From positions 2,604,001 to 2,668,000 of the forward strand of contig NZ_CP104208.1 of NCBI RefSeq assembly GCF_026230175.1: a stretch of 64,000 nt of DNA, written 5' to 3'. The translations under genes were made by a program, and so were the position numbers. Each line of letters opens with the position of its first letter. Position 1 is the stretch's first letter. The notes below the pieces were generated by a model, which was given only the letters and a program-made list of their open reading frames with translations, ran no database searches and had not been told where the DNA came from. This document shows positions 44,574-62,934 of this stretch, piece by piece. This DNA comes from Desulfovibrio mangrovi (GTDB lineage: Bacteria > Desulfobacterota > Desulfovibrionia > Desulfovibrionales > Desulfovibrionaceae).

Positions 44574-45938
44574 CTATGCGATGCCAAGCTCCAGCAACGC
44601 GCTGCCTTTTCGGTAATACGCCAGCATTTCATCTTCTGGGACCATACTGCCGCCCGTACACCACATAAGATGTGTTGCCGTATCTGTTTGCACTCCAGAC
44701 GAGAGCTTGTTCAAATACCCATTTGCTCCCACTCCCCTGACAATTCCGGGCGCACCAGCCAAAGCAGAAGGTTCAAGCCATATTCCCTCCGTGTCCGCCA
44801 TCATGGCCAGATAGCGGTAGAGATTTTCATCGCTGACAGTATACACGCCATCCAGCAGGGGGAGCATCATCCTGCCTACAAAACCGGAGGGGCGCCCAAC
44901 GGCCAGACCGTCGGCCGCTGTAACATTGTCTATGCCGAAATTCTGCACACTCACCGCATCATGAAGACCTGTATACATACCAAGCAGCATGGCTGGCGAA
45001 TGCGTCGGCTCCGCGAAGATGCAGTGAACATGATCCTGAAAAATAAGCTTGAGGCCAAAAGCCACGCCGCCAGGGCCGCCTCCCACTCCGCACGGCAGGT
45101 AGACAAAAAGGGGGTATTCTTCATTTACTGCAACGCCAAGCGCATCCAGTTGCCCCTTCAAGCGTTGAGCGGCTACGGCGTAACCCAGGAACAGGCTTAC
45201 AGAGTTTTCATCGTCCATAAAGAAACATGAGGGATCCTTCTCTGCTTGCCTGCGCCCTTCCGCCACGGCCAAACTGTAATCGGACGCATATTCCACCACA
45301 TTCACGCCCTTGGAACGCAACAGCTCTTTCTTCCACTGTCGCGCATCCGCAGACATGTGCACACTGACTCGAAAACCAAGCTGTGCGCCCATGATACCAA
45401 TGGAAAGTCCGAGATTGCCTGTGGACCCCACCGAAATGGCTTGCGTGTTGAAAAATCGACGGCAAGCGTCGTTAGCCAGCGTACCATAATCGTCATCAAC
45501 TGACAGGAGACCTGCCTGCAAAGCAAGTCCCTCAGCATGCTTCAGAACCTCATAGATGCCACCACGCGCCTTTATCGAGCCGGATATGGGCAGATGGCTA
45601 TCCAGCTTGGCAAACAACCTGCCGGAAAGCTTTGTGCCGTGAAACTTGCCCAAGACCTTCTGGAATGCTGGAACTGGCTGCAAAGGCGATTCTATCAACC
45701 CGCCCACCTTTGCTGTTTCTGGGAACACCTTCGCAATATAGGGGCGGAAACGTTCAAGCCGCGCTGAAGCATCAGCCACGTCTGTTTCGCTCAAGGAAAT
45801 GGTCTGTATAGCCTCCTCAAATGGAACAGTATCGGAGTTGAACCAGCTAACCTCCTTGAGATCGACCACGTCTTTCAGCAACGCATCTCCAGCTAGCCAT
45901 TCCTGAACCGTTTTTCCACCGAAGCGCATATCAGCCAT
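44574..45938 (-). CDS. dsdA: D-serine dehydratase
   Basis: PLP enzyme that converts D-serine to pyruvate and ammonia, 454 residues, full length. [14 protein letters not shown] carries the PLP lysine (about Lys123), and [15 protein letters not shown] is the phosphate-binding loop. [29 protein letters not shown] and the late [10 protein letters not shown] are all typical of DsdA. The ATG at 45938 is preferred to a GTG four codons upstream because GGGGAA lies between them. No dsdC regulator or dsdX transporter is adjacent. The gene seems slightly richer in A and T than its neighbours, which could mean acquisition. Confidence 0.95.
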   Translation of the reverse strand: MADMRFGGKTVQEWLAGDALLKDVVDLKEVSWFNSDTVPFEEAIQTISLSETDVADASARLERFRPYIAKVFPETAKVGGLIESPLQPVPAFQKVLGKFHGTKLSGRLFAKLDSHLPISGSIKARGGIYEVLKHAEGLALQAGLLSVDDDYGTLANDACRRFFNTQAISVGSTGNLGLSIGIMGAQLGFRVSVHMSADARQWKKELLRSKGVNVVEYASDYSLAVAEGRRQAEKDPSCFFMDDENSVSLFLGYAVAAQRLKGQLDALGVAVNEEYPLFVYLPCGVGGGPGGVAFGLKLIFQDHVHCIFAEPTHSPAMLLGMYTGLHDAVSVQNFGIDNVTAADGLAVGRPSGFVGRMMLPLLDGVYTVSDENLYRYLAMMADTEGIWLEPSALAGAPGIVRGVGANGYLNKLSSGVQTDTATHLMWCTGGSMVPEDEMLAYYRKGSALLELGIA

Positions 45939-46140
45939 ACAGTTCCCCACTGAATCTAGTGTAATTTATGTGCCATTGGGATGATATCGAAAGGCTGTGC
46001 CATTTGGAAGCGATCGGTAGACGTAGAAGCGAAACGGATGCAATCGGTAAGGTATCCTTCGCAATACGCAAAACCATTCACATTCAAGGGGAAAGAGAAG
46101 AAAAGAAAATGCACCTTGCTTTCCCCCTCAAACACAACGT

Positions 46141-46292
46141 GAGGCCGATTGGAAGCGCTCCGCTTCCACGGCGGGATGGGTGCCCTTTCAACGGACAGCT
46201 GGGGCGAGGCAGGGGAGTCCAGAGGGGCCTTGCTGAGGGCGGGCACCGCCCGGCTGAGGCCCTTCTGGTCCCGCTGAAGGCGGCAACGGGCA
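46141..46292. repeat. Structured hairpin element beside rRNA operon A (copy 1)
   Basis: GC-rich element downstream of the first rRNA operon. Hairpin 1 is GGAAGCG-CTC-CGCTTCC (46151-46167). Hairpin 2 has an outer stem of about 12 pairs (46219-46230 with 46257-46268) and an inner stem GGGCGG-GCA-CCGCCC (46237-46251). It matches 52887-53042 with many substitutions that keep the pairing. Function unknown; strand undefined. Confidence 0.7.
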
Positions 46293-46432
46293 ATACTAGC
46301 TAAGACTCCATGTAGTCGATGAAAGCCTACTCTAGATAATACTTACCAAGGCTTAGTTCACAATACATGACAAAGGTAAAAGTAATAGGAAGGGATAAGA
46401 AGAAAAAATGGAAGGATGAGGCATTACCCCCA

Positions 46433-46475
46433 AAACAAAAAAACTCCGGCCCTCATCGGTTACCGGAGTTTTTCG
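46433..46475 (-). terminator. Intrinsic terminator of rRNA operon A
   Basis: An 11-bp stem AAAAACTCCGG/CCGGAGTTTTT (46439-46449 with 46463-46473), followed on the minus strand by a run of T. It lies 14 bases past the 5S 3' end. Confidence 0.9.
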
Positions 46476-46488
46476 TCTTGGAAATAAG

Positions 46489-46605
46489 TCTTGGCGGCGG
46501 CCTACTTTCCCACCAGCTCCCTGGCAGTATCATCGGCGATGGCGGGCTTAACTTCCGAGTTCGGAATGGGATCGGGTGTACCCCCGCCTCCATGGCCACC
46601 AAGAC
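46489..46605 (-). rRNA. 5S ribosomal RNA (operon A)
   Basis: About 117 bases with the conserved CCGATCCCATTCCGAACTCG (loop B/C region), complementary ends TCTTGG.../...CCAAGA, and GGGAAAGTAGG near the 3' end. Ends are estimated from the terminal pairing. It lies about 110 bases after the 23S gene. Confidence 0.95.
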
Positions 46606-46718
46606 AAAGTTCTCGGGTCTGCGTCTGTCGGGAAGGCGAACGGTATTTACCCCGTTGCCACATCGGCGACTTGACCCAAAATTTGAATCAAATAGGGAGG
46701 AAAGGAAGATTTTAGTAG

Positions 46719-49645
<2,927 letters not shown>

Positions 49646-49820
49646 TTCTTAGACTTCCTTTCCGTCCCTATCGATTGTCAATGAGCAGAGGCACAAAAGC
49701 CTCAGCCAAGTGTATACTTGGAGTACATGCATCACTTGCGTGGTGCGTGCTACCAACCATTCACTTGTCAAAGAGCGTGAAGCTCCTTGCAATTAAATAG
49801 CGAGTTGGACAAATTTCCTT
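49646..49820 (-). other. 16S-23S spacer of operon A, no tRNA
   Basis: Only about 175 bases. No cloverleaf can be drawn, and neither tRNA-Ile nor tRNA-Ala, usual in this position, is present. The spacer is AT-rich with short pairing segments that probably join the 23S processing stem. Confidence 0.85.
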
Positions 49821-51361
<1,541 letters not shown>

Positions 51362-51843
51362 TAAATCTGTGTCTTCATGATCAAGGGGGCTAATTCCCTC
51401 AATCACGCTAGCTGATATCTTTCTGTCCAACTCGCTATTTAATTGTCAAAGAACCTCAAGTTCCGCACGGCGTTTTCCGTAGCGGCGAGGGGTGCTTATG
51501 TCACTTCCTCGTCGCCCCGTCAACATCTTTTTTCAACTTTTTTTGAAGCCGTTTCAGCCACTCGACCTGAACCTTGCGACTTCATGAAGCATTCTCAAGA
51601 ATGACTCATGCGGTCGGGGTGAAACCCGGATGTGACGCCCTTGCGTTTGTGAAAGAACTTCTCGCCGAAGCGAGAGGCAGCTTCTACAGAGCTTCGCGTT
51701 CACCGTCAAGCTGTTTTTCAAACTTTTTCAGGTGTCCCGCTCTGCTCTGCCGGAACCGATCATTCGACCGATTACCTTATATGCAAGGGAGATAGAAGAT
51801 TTCGTGCTGTTAAAGAACTGTCCCTGCCACAGCAGGGAAGGAG

Positions 51844-51872
51844 TGTTTAAGCAAAACGAGGACAGTCGTCAA
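51844..51872 (-). promoter_or_regulatory. Promoter candidate of rRNA operon A
   Basis: TTGACG (51872-51867) and TAAACA (51849-51844) are 17 bases apart on the minus strand, about 480 bases before the 16S 5' end. The same -35 box occurs at the equivalent site of operon B. Confidence 0.55.
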
Positions 51873-52547
51873 CAAGGTTTTTAACTATTTCTACAATTAC
51901 AAGATAACATACCGATAAGACGACATATACACTTCCGGTGTATTTTGACCCTACGGTAGAGCATCTTACGGGAACTCTCGCTAGCGCCCTTTTGCATAGC
52001 AACCTTCATAGTGGCGTTTGGTTCCATACTCGAGGCGTCAACGCCAATACGATTTCACAGCATAAGTCCAGTCTCGGCGAGGGAGCCCATCCCTTAAGCG
52101 AAACGCTCTGATTCAGTTTCAAGGAAAGATGGGAAGGGATACGAATCATGCTGGAGTAGTCGGGAGCGGTTGCTCGGTAGACAGCTTCCAAAATCCCGTA
52201 GGGGTAACGATCCGAACGTCACGAAATGAAGCGCTCTGAGTCCCCCCCCAAAGCGGCCAACTATAAGCATCCTGCTAACCTGATCCGAGAGTCTGTGGAT
52301 GCCCTTTACAGGGCGCATGAGAGAGACCCCACAGTTCCTCGGCATATCGATCGAAGCTGGCCTTCGCCAGCTCGAAAAGCAGTCGGACATAGAAGGCATG
52401 GCCCAGTTATCAGGGGGGCCCCATGAGACGAACATCCTTACCTGCCGCTTTGCTGCCTACCTAATGCTGTCCTGTTCACCTATCCTATTATGAAATCACC
52501 TAAATTAGGTGGTGTTAAACCGTCTGCCAAAAGGGTTACGGCTGGAA
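51873..52547. other. Spacer between the two rRNA operons, possible gene relic
   Basis: No intact gene. Around 52247-52430 two overlapping plus-strand frames look protein-like and could be one frame broken near the GAGAGAGA tract at about 52319. HPANLIRESVDALYRAHERD in one frame would continue as FLGISIEAGLRQLEKQSDIE in the other. A run of eight C at about 52243 is another possible slip site. The family is not recognised. Confidence 0.35.
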
Positions 52548-52784
52548 TTAAATGTACTGCCAAACTTTGCCCAGTGATGTGTCCATAACAGCAACGGCGC
52601 AAAGGTCGCTGCATGCGATTTGGGCAAGTTCAGCCCGCAACCGTCCGTCCCCCTGCCTCTTATTGAAGGCGTCCATTACTACAATGGAGTCATTGAGGGG
52701 GCGCGATTGAGGAGAGCTGCCGTCTTGCGTACGAGGGTGGTAGCCTATGTAGATTATTTTGACCTGTTCCTGTTCTCTGTTCAT
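52548..52784 (-). CDS. Hypothetical protein, 78 residues
   Basis: Small candidate gene between the rRNA operons. It starts MNREQEQVKIIYIGYHPRTQ and continues DSIVVMDAFNKRQGDGRLRAEL, then a Cys-containing hydrophobic part (IACSDLCAVAVMDTS). There is no signal peptide. A GGAG ribosome site lies 8 bases before the ATG. The amino-acid make-up is normal for a soluble protein. No family recognised. It is on the same strand as the rRNA operons and is the only plausible gene between them. Confidence 0.5.
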   Translation of the reverse strand: MNREQEQVKIIYIGYHPRTQDGSSPQSRPLNDSIVVMDAFNKRQGDGRLRAELAQIACSDLCAVAVMDTSLGKVWQYI

Positions 52785-52886
52785 TTCTTACGCTCCTGTG
52801 CTTGAGGGGATTGTCATAAATTTACGGGCGTTTTTCAACAAGCAGTTATGATAGGCCGTGCCTTTCATATTCTATATCCAAGATTT

Positions 52887-53042
52887 GAGGCCGATTGGAA
52901 GCGCTTCGCTTCCACGGCGGGATGAGTTACCTTTCAACGACCAGCAGGGGCGAGGCAGGGGGAGTCCAGAGGGGGCCTTGCTGAGGGGCGGTACGCCCCG
53001 GCTGAGGCCCCGCTCTGGTCCCGCGGAAGGCGGCAACGGGCA
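52887..53042. repeat. Structured hairpin element beside rRNA operon B (copy 2)
   Basis: Counterpart of 46141-46292. Hairpin 1 is GGAAGCG-CTT-CGCTTCC. Hairpin 2 has an outer stem (52966-52978 with 53005-53018, one bulged G at 53012) and an inner stem GGGGCG-GTA-CGCCCC (52985-52999). The offset from copy 1 is 6,746 bases, so it travelled with the operon duplication and then diverged. Confidence 0.7.
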
Positions 53043-53182
53043 AAGCTAGCTAAGGCGTAATGTAGTCGGTGAAAGCCAAATCAAGCCAGCACAGACCAAG
53101 GCCCAATTCACAATACATGACAAAGGTAAAAGTAATAGGAAGGGATAAGAAGAAAGGATGGAAGGATGAGGCATTACCCCCA

Positions 53183-53225
53183 AAACAAAAAAACTCCGGC
53201 CCTCATCGGTTACCGGAGTTTTTCG
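53183..53225 (-). terminator. Intrinsic terminator of rRNA operon B
   Basis: Identical to the terminator of operon A: an 11-bp stem followed by a T run on the minus strand. Confidence 0.9.
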
Positions 53226-53238
53226 TCTTGGAAATAAG

Positions 53239-53355
53239 TCTTGGCGGCGGCCTACTTTCCCACCAGCTCCCTGGCAGTATCATCGGCGATGGCGGGCTTA
53301 ACTTCCGAGTTCGGAATGGGATCGGGTGTACCCCCGCCTCCATGGCCACCAAGAC
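53239..53355 (-). rRNA. 5S ribosomal RNA (operon B)
   Basis: Same sequence as the 5S of operon A as far as read. Ends estimated from the terminal pairing. Confidence 0.95.
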
Positions 53356-53468
53356 AAAGTTCTCGGGTCTGCGTCTGTCGGGAAGGCGAACGGTATTTAC
53401 CCCGTTGCCACATCGGCGACTTGACCCAAAATTTGAATCAAATAGGGAGGAAAGGAAGATTTTAGTAG

Positions 53469-56395
<2,927 letters not shown>

Positions 56396-56570
56396 TTCTT
56401 AGACTTCCTTTCCGTCCCTATCGATTGTCAATGAGCAGAGGCACAAAAGCCTCAGCCAAGTGTATACTTGGAGTACATGCATCACTTGCGTGGTGCGTGC
56501 TACCAACCATTCACTTGTCAAAGAGCGTGAAGCTCCTTGCAATTAAATAGCGAGTTGGACAAATTTCCTT
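56396..56570 (-). other. 16S-23S spacer of operon B, no tRNA
   Basis: Same tRNA-free spacer as in operon A. Confidence 0.85.
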
Positions 56571-58111
<1,541 letters not shown>

Positions 58112-58593
58112 TAAATCTGTGTCTTCATGATCAAGGGGGCTAATTCCCTTAATCACGCTAGCTGATATCTTTCTGTCCAACTCGCTATTTAATTGTCAAA
58201 GAACCTCAAGTTCCGCACGGCGTTTTCCGTAGCGGCGAGGGGTGCTTATGCCACTTCCTCGTCGCCCCGTCAACATCTTTTTTCAACTTTTTTTGAAGCC
58301 GTTTCAGCCACTCGACCTGAACCTTGCGGCTTCATGAAGCATTCTCAAGAATGACTCATGCGGTCGGGGTGAAACCCGGATGTGACGCCCTTGCGTTTGT
58401 GAAAGAACTTCTCGCCGAAGCGAGAGGCAGCTTCTACAGAGCTTCGCGTTCACCGTCAAGCTGTTTTTCAAACTTTTTCAGGTGTCCCGCTCTGCTCTGC
58501 CGGAACCGATCATTCGACCGATTACCTTATATGCAAGGGAGATAGAAGAATCCGTGCTGTGAAAGAACTGTCCCTGCCGCAGCAGGGAGGCTG

Positions 58594-58622
58594 TATCTAT
58601 GCAAATCCCGCCCTGTCGTCAA
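58594..58622 (-). promoter_or_regulatory. Promoter candidate of rRNA operon B
   Basis: TTGACG (58622-58617) and TAGATA (58599-58594) are 17 bases apart on the minus strand. The -35 box is the same as in operon A, while the spacer and -10 box differ. Confidence 0.55.
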
Positions 58623-58762
58623 CAAAGTTTTCCGATTTTTTTTGAAGACGAGATCAACACACTGATTTTACATGATAACAATTTCGCACCACCCTTCACC
58701 CCACCCCCACTGTCTCCCTGAGGAGACAACGCACTCGCCCGCAGCCGCCCGTGGCATACAAT

Positions 58763-58786
58763 GAAAAAGCCCCGACAAGTCGGGGC
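58763..58786 (-). terminator. Intrinsic terminator of mltD
   Basis: GCCCCGAC-AA-GTCGGGGC (58769-58786), followed on the minus strand by five T. Confidence 0.88.
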
Positions 58787-58814
58787 GTTCAATACATACT
58801 ATGTATATAACCAG

Positions 58815-60464
58815 TTAGTTCACAAACAGCTTGAGCTGGTCGCCGGGGTGCAGCTGACTCTGCTTGTCTAACTGGTTCCAGCGCATCACATCCTGATGGG
58901 ATACGCCGAACTTGCGGGCAATGGACCACAGAGACTCTCCGCGGCGCACCTTGTAGACAATGGACTTCTTAACCTCTTCGGCCTGCTTGCGCGAGGCAAC
59001 GGTCTTCTTGAAGGAGTTATCGGGAACATACAGCTTCTGGCCGACCTTGAGCATGGACTTTGCGGTAAGCCCGTTGGCTTCCATCAGAGTCTGGATGCTC
59101 ACGCCGGTCTCCCGCGAGATGGCCGACAGGGTATCTCCGGTCTGCACCTTATAGTTGCCGCGCTTCTGCGCAATGGAGCGAGTCTTGGCACGAGACATGT
59201 CCCAAGCCACAGCCGTGCTGGAACCGCCACCGGGGATCATCACACGCTGCCCGATGCGCAACACATTGCTGGAACTCTTGTTCACACTTTTCAGCACAGT
59301 AACCGGCACATTGAATTTACGGCTGATGCCATACCAAGAATCACCGGACTTGATGGAATAAGCCTTCCAACCTGCATAAGGTCTGGACTTGGCGGAGGCG
59401 ATAAAATCGCCTGCCGTGGCCAGATGCTTGGCTGGCAGATAGACTGTGGCATCATGATCCGGCGGGCTGACCTGACGGCTGAATGCAGGATTGTAGGAGG
59501 AGAAGGTCTTCCACTCCATGCTGCAGGCATTGGCGAGGGACAGCAAGTCCGTACCGCCCTTGACGCGAACCTCGGCGAGTTCGATCCCGCAATCCTCGGC
59601 AATGGGTTTGAAGCCAAGCTTCTTGAGGTTGCGCATGATCTTCACAATGGCGAGAAACTTGGGCACGTAATGGCGGGTCTCCTGCCGCAGCTGGGCCTTA
59701 TGGCTCAGCTTGTAGTTCTGCTGGGTCAATTCAAAGAAGCTTTCAGCGCCGGTATCTTTCATGGCGCGACCAATCTTGCCCTCGCCCGCATTGTATGCGG
59801 CAATGGCCAGATACCAGTCGCCAAAATCGGCATACAGTTTGTTCAGATAGTCCGCAGCCGCATGGGTTGCCTTGAAGGGGTCACGACGTTCGTCAATCCA
59901 CCAATCATACTTCAGGCCGTACTTACGACCGGTGTAGGGCATGAACTGCCACATACCGGCGGCACCGGCGCGCGAATAGGCATTGGGGTTGAAGCCGCTC
60001 TCCACAAAGGCAAGGTAGACCACCTCATCCGGCAGGCCTTTTTCCTTGAACACCTTGCGGGCATAGGGAAGATACATTTCCGCCCGTTCGAGATACCGCT
60101 CGAACACTTCACGACGGGAATGGGTAAAGTACTTGAAATACTGCTCAACAACCTGGCGGTCACTATCGTCCATATCAATATTGATATTAAGACGGGTATT
60201 CAGGGCTTCCTGCTCTTCAGCGGTAAGCGGAGAGGAGTCCTGTCCGGGAGTTTCATCAAGAGAGGCGACATCCTCGCTCGGAACGTCCGGTTCTCCGGCA
60301 GCGTTCAGCCTGCCGGGCTCGCACACAGCTTCATCGACAGGAGCCTGAACAACCGGCTCCTCTCCGATAAGGGACTGTTTGGGAGTACACGCACCAAGAG
60401 CAATAACGAGCATAAGCCCGATGAGAAGCATCGCGGAGTATTTGATAGGTAGTATTTTTTGCAT
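58815..60464 (-). CDS. mltD: Lytic murein transglycosylase MltD-like lipoprotein with three LysM domains
   Basis: Outer-membrane-anchored peptidoglycan lyase, 549 residues. The signal peptide ends in the lipobox ALGAC (Cys26). An acidic linker follows. The SLT domain (about residues 140-260) shows the catalytic Glu155 in FVESGFNPNAYSRAGAAG, then MWQFMPYTGRKYGL and AIAAYNAGEGKIGRA. Three LysM repeats bind glycan: about 367-411, 436-481 and 502-549, each with the YxVxxGDxL-type start (YSIKSGDSW, YKVQTGDTL, YKVRRGESL). Single gene. Only about 190 bases separate it from the rRNA operon B promoter, which reads away from it. Confidence 0.95.
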   Translation of the reverse strand: MQKILPIKYSAMLLIGLMLVIALGACTPKQSLIGEEPVVQAPVDEAVCEPGRLNAAGEPDVPSEDVASLDETPGQDSSPLTAEEQEALNTRLNINIDMDDSDRQVVEQYFKYFTHSRREVFERYLERAEMYLPYARKVFKEKGLPDEVVYLAFVESGFNPNAYSRAGAAGMWQFMPYTGRKYGLKYDWWIDERRDPFKATHAAADYLNKLYADFGDWYLAIAAYNAGEGKIGRAMKDTGAESFFELTQQNYKLSHKAQLRQETRHYVPKFLAIVKIMRNLKKLGFKPIAEDCGIELAEVRVKGGTDLLSLANACSMEWKTFSSYNPAFSRQVSPPDHDATVYLPAKHLATAGDFIASAKSRPYAGWKAYSIKSGDSWYGISRKFNVPVTVLKSVNKSSSNVLRIGQRVMIPGGGSSTAVAWDMSRAKTRSIAQKRGNYKVQTGDTLSAISRETGVSIQTLMEANGLTAKSMLKVGQKLYVPDNSFKKTVASRKQAEEVKKSIVYKVRRGESLWSIARKFGVSHQDVMRWNQLDKQSQLHPGDQLKLFVN

Positions 60465-60630
60465 GCATATTCCGTTTTAGAAGTTGAGCCTACTTGCGCT
60501 GGCAACTCCGGCAGAGTATCTGCATCTTAACGTTGAACATTGCCACTACCGTAAACCCGAGGACAAAGCAATACGCCCTAGAATCTCTCATTTTATAGAG
60601 ATTTTCAAGAATCAATAACAGGAAAGCGCC

Positions 60631-61389
60631 ATGTCTACCGACAATCTCAATAATACCGATAGCATTTTGCCCGGAACCAAACCGGTGACCGAGCGGCTCA
60701 AATCCTCCCCCGAGCAGATCGACTCCGTACTCATTCGCAAAGGAAAATCAGGACATGATATTAATATCATTACTGATCTCTGCAAGAAGAACAAGATTCG
60801 CTTCACGTTCGTCCAAGAACCTGTGCTGGAAAAACTTTTTAACGGCAACCACCAAGGCGTGATCGCAAAAATCTTCGATGCAGGCTTTCTGGACGAAGAC
60901 ACCGTGCTGGAAATGGGTCTGTCTGCGCATCTGCCGCTGGTGCTGGTGCTTGATCAGGTGCAGGACCCGGGCAATGCCGGCACCCTTGCCCGTACGCTCT
61001 ACGGCATAGGTGGCGGCGGCCTCATTGTGCCCAAGCATAACGCATCCTTCCTCGGTGCTGCAGCAGCCAAGGCTTCTGCCGGTGCGCTGGGCAAACTGCC
61101 CGTGGCCAAGGCCACCAATCTTTCGCGCACGCTCGAACTGGCCAAGGACATGGGCTACTTTGTATACGGCGCATACATGGGTGACAACGCCGAAAGCCTG
61201 TACACCGCCAAGCTGCATACGCCTGCCGTGTTGGTGCTGGGCAACGAGGAAAAGGGCATCCGGCCCAATGTTGGCAAGCGCATCGACATTTCCCTGACCA
61301 TTCCCATGCGCAACGATTTCGACTCGCTGAACGTAGCACAGGCCGGGGCCATGATCATGTCGCAGTTCCTGGCCAAGCACGGCAGCTAG
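60631..61389 (+). CDS. TrmH/SpoU-family RNA 2'-O-methyltransferase (RlmB-like)
   Basis: SPOUT methyltransferase of 252 residues that adds a 2'-O-methyl group to rRNA or tRNA. The N-terminal substrate-binding domain (about 1-85) has LIRKGKSGHDI and NGNHQGVIA. The knotted catalytic domain has LVLDQVQDPGNAGTLART (motif 1), VLVLGNEEKGI (motif 2) and SLTIPMRNDFDSLNVAQAGA (motif 3), all intact. The layout is closest to RlmB, which modifies G2251 of 23S rRNA, but the exact target cannot be read from sequence. Single gene, divergent from mltD. Confidence 0.9.
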   Translation: MSTDNLNNTDSILPGTKPVTERLKSSPEQIDSVLIRKGKSGHDINIITDLCKKNKIRFTFVQEPVLEKLFNGNHQGVIAKIFDAGFLDEDTVLEMGLSAHLPLVLVLDQVQDPGNAGTLARTLYGIGGGGLIVPKHNASFLGAAAAKASAGALGKLPVAKATNLSRTLELAKDMGYFVYGAYMGDNAESLYTAKLHTPAVLVLGNEEKGIRPNVGKRIDISLTIPMRNDFDSLNVAQAGAMIMSQFLAKHGS

Positions 61390-61416
61390 CCGAACGCCTC
61401 ACCCTATTCCAAGACA

Positions 61417-61460
61417 AAACGCCCGCCCATGGTCGGAACCATGCGGCGGGCGCTTTGTTT
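61417..61460. terminator. Bidirectional intrinsic terminator
   Basis: A long stem with a one-base mismatch region (about 61420-61432 with 61437-61452) and the loop CGGA lies between two convergent genes. TTT follows on the plus strand and TTTTG on the minus strand. Confidence 0.8.
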
Positions 61461-61482
61461 CACCTGATATGTCGACGATACG

Positions 61483-62934
61483 TCAGAGATCCTGCGAAGA
61501 GATATTGTGCTTCTTGAGCAACGCATACAGACGTGACTGCGACACGCCGGAGCGCCTGATGATCTCCTTGATATTCCCTTCCGCGCTGACCATAAGCGCC
61601 TGCAGATAGTTTCGCTCGGCTTCATTGATGGCAGCCTCGCGGAACTCCGCCAGCGGCGGCAGGTCACGCCCTGCCAACTGCATGGCCTGCGGCTGGGAAG
61701 AAGCCTGCGCTTTAACCGGAGCAACGGCCAGAGGCTCCTGCGGTGGCGTCATACGGCTTCTTGCCACGGCGGCACGGAGGCTCGGCGGCAGATGCTTGGA
61801 GAACAAGGTGGGCTCAGAGGCGGCCGCAGCCACGGCATGTTCTATGGTATGGACAAGCTCGCGCACATTGCCGGGCCAGTCGTTGGCCTCCAGCGTATCT
61901 AGAAAATCCGAGTACAGCCCCTTGCGGTCCATGCCTGCACGGTCGCAGTAGATAGCCGCATAGTGTGTGGCCAGCGCGCGGATGTCGCCCTTGCGTTCCC
62001 TGAGCGGGGGAATGTCGATACGTACCGTCTGCAGGCGGAAGAGCAGATCGCTGCGGAAGGAGCCATCAGATACCATCTGCTCCAGATTCCTGTTGGTCGC
62101 CGCCACCAGCCGGAAGTTGCTGTGCACCTCCGCCTTGCTGCCGATGGGACGCACGGTGCGCTCCTGCAGCACGCGCAGAAAGGCTTTCTGCATGTTAAGT
62201 GGCAGTTCCCCTATTTCATCGAGGAACAGGGTGCCCCCGTCCGCCTGAATAACCAGACCTACCTGATCCTGATCGGCACCGGTAAAGGCGCCCTTGCGAT
62301 GGCCGAAGAGAATGGATTCCACCAGATTTTCGGGCAGGGCCGCACAGTCCACCACCACAAAAGGCCCGCCTGCCCGCGAGCTGTTCTCATGAATGGCACG
62401 GGCGAAAAGCTCCTTGCCGGTTCCGGTCTCGCCGATGATAAGCACATTGGAATCGCCCCACGCCGCCTGCGCCACAAGGTCGAGCGAACGCGCCAGCCCC
62501 GGGCTGTCGCCCACTATGCGGTCACGCCGCAGCGCACGCACAGGCTGGCATACAGCCGTGCCCGTCCGCTCGCGCCGGTAGTCCAGCGCTCGCTTCAAGG
62601 TCAGGGAAATCTTCTGGATGGAGTCGGTCTTTTCGATATAGTCCCATGCGCCGTTGTTTATCGCGAGCTCCGCGCCGTCGGGATCCCCTTCGCCGGTGAT
62701 GATGATCACCTCGGGTGCCGACGGGCACTTAGCCAGATCCGCCAGAATGGACAAGCCATTGCCGTCCGGCAGATGCACGTCGAGAAACACGGCGTCGATA
62801 TTCTCGCGTCTGGCCATGGCAAGGCCCGACCCCAGATCTTCCGCCGTGGTGGCGTCATGGCCCATGCGCCGCACCGCCCTTGTCAGGGCGTAGCGCATGG
62901 ATTCGTCATCATCAATAATGAGCACTCGGGTCAT
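61483..62934 (-). CDS. Sigma-54-dependent response regulator (NtrC family)
   Basis: Two-component activator of 483 residues. The receiver domain (about 1-120) has the acidic pocket IDDDES and the phospho-acceptor Asp52 in FLDVHLPDG. The AAA+ domain (about 140-375) has Walker A GETGTGKE, the sigma-54-contacting GAFTGA loop and Walker B LFLDEIGEL. A Fis-type helix-turn-helix (IIRRSGVSQSRLYALLKKH) closes the protein. It should remodel sigma-54 polymerase at target promoters when phosphorylated. Its start overlaps the end of the kinase gene by 23 bases, so they form an operon with the kinase first. Confidence 0.96.
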   Translation of the reverse strand: MTRVLIIDDDESMRYALTRAVRRMGHDATTAEDLGSGLAMARRENIDAVFLDVHLPDGNGLSILADLAKCPSAPEVIIITGEGDPDGAELAINNGAWDYIEKTDSIQKISLTLKRALDYRRERTGTAVCQPVRALRRDRIVGDSPGLARSLDLVAQAAWGDSNVLIIGETGTGKELFARAIHENSSRAGGPFVVVDCAALPENLVESILFGHRKGAFTGADQDQVGLVIQADGGTLFLDEIGELPLNMQKAFLRVLQERTVRPIGSKAEVHSNFRLVAATNRNLEQMVSDGSFRSDLLFRLQTVRIDIPPLRERKGDIRALATHYAAIYCDRAGMDRKGLYSDFLDTLEANDWPGNVRELVHTIEHAVAAAASEPTLFSKHLPPSLRAAVARSRMTPPQEPLAVAPVKAQASSQPQAMQLAGRDLPPLAEFREAAINEAERNYLQALMVSAEGNIKEIIRRSGVSQSRLYALLKKHNISSQDL

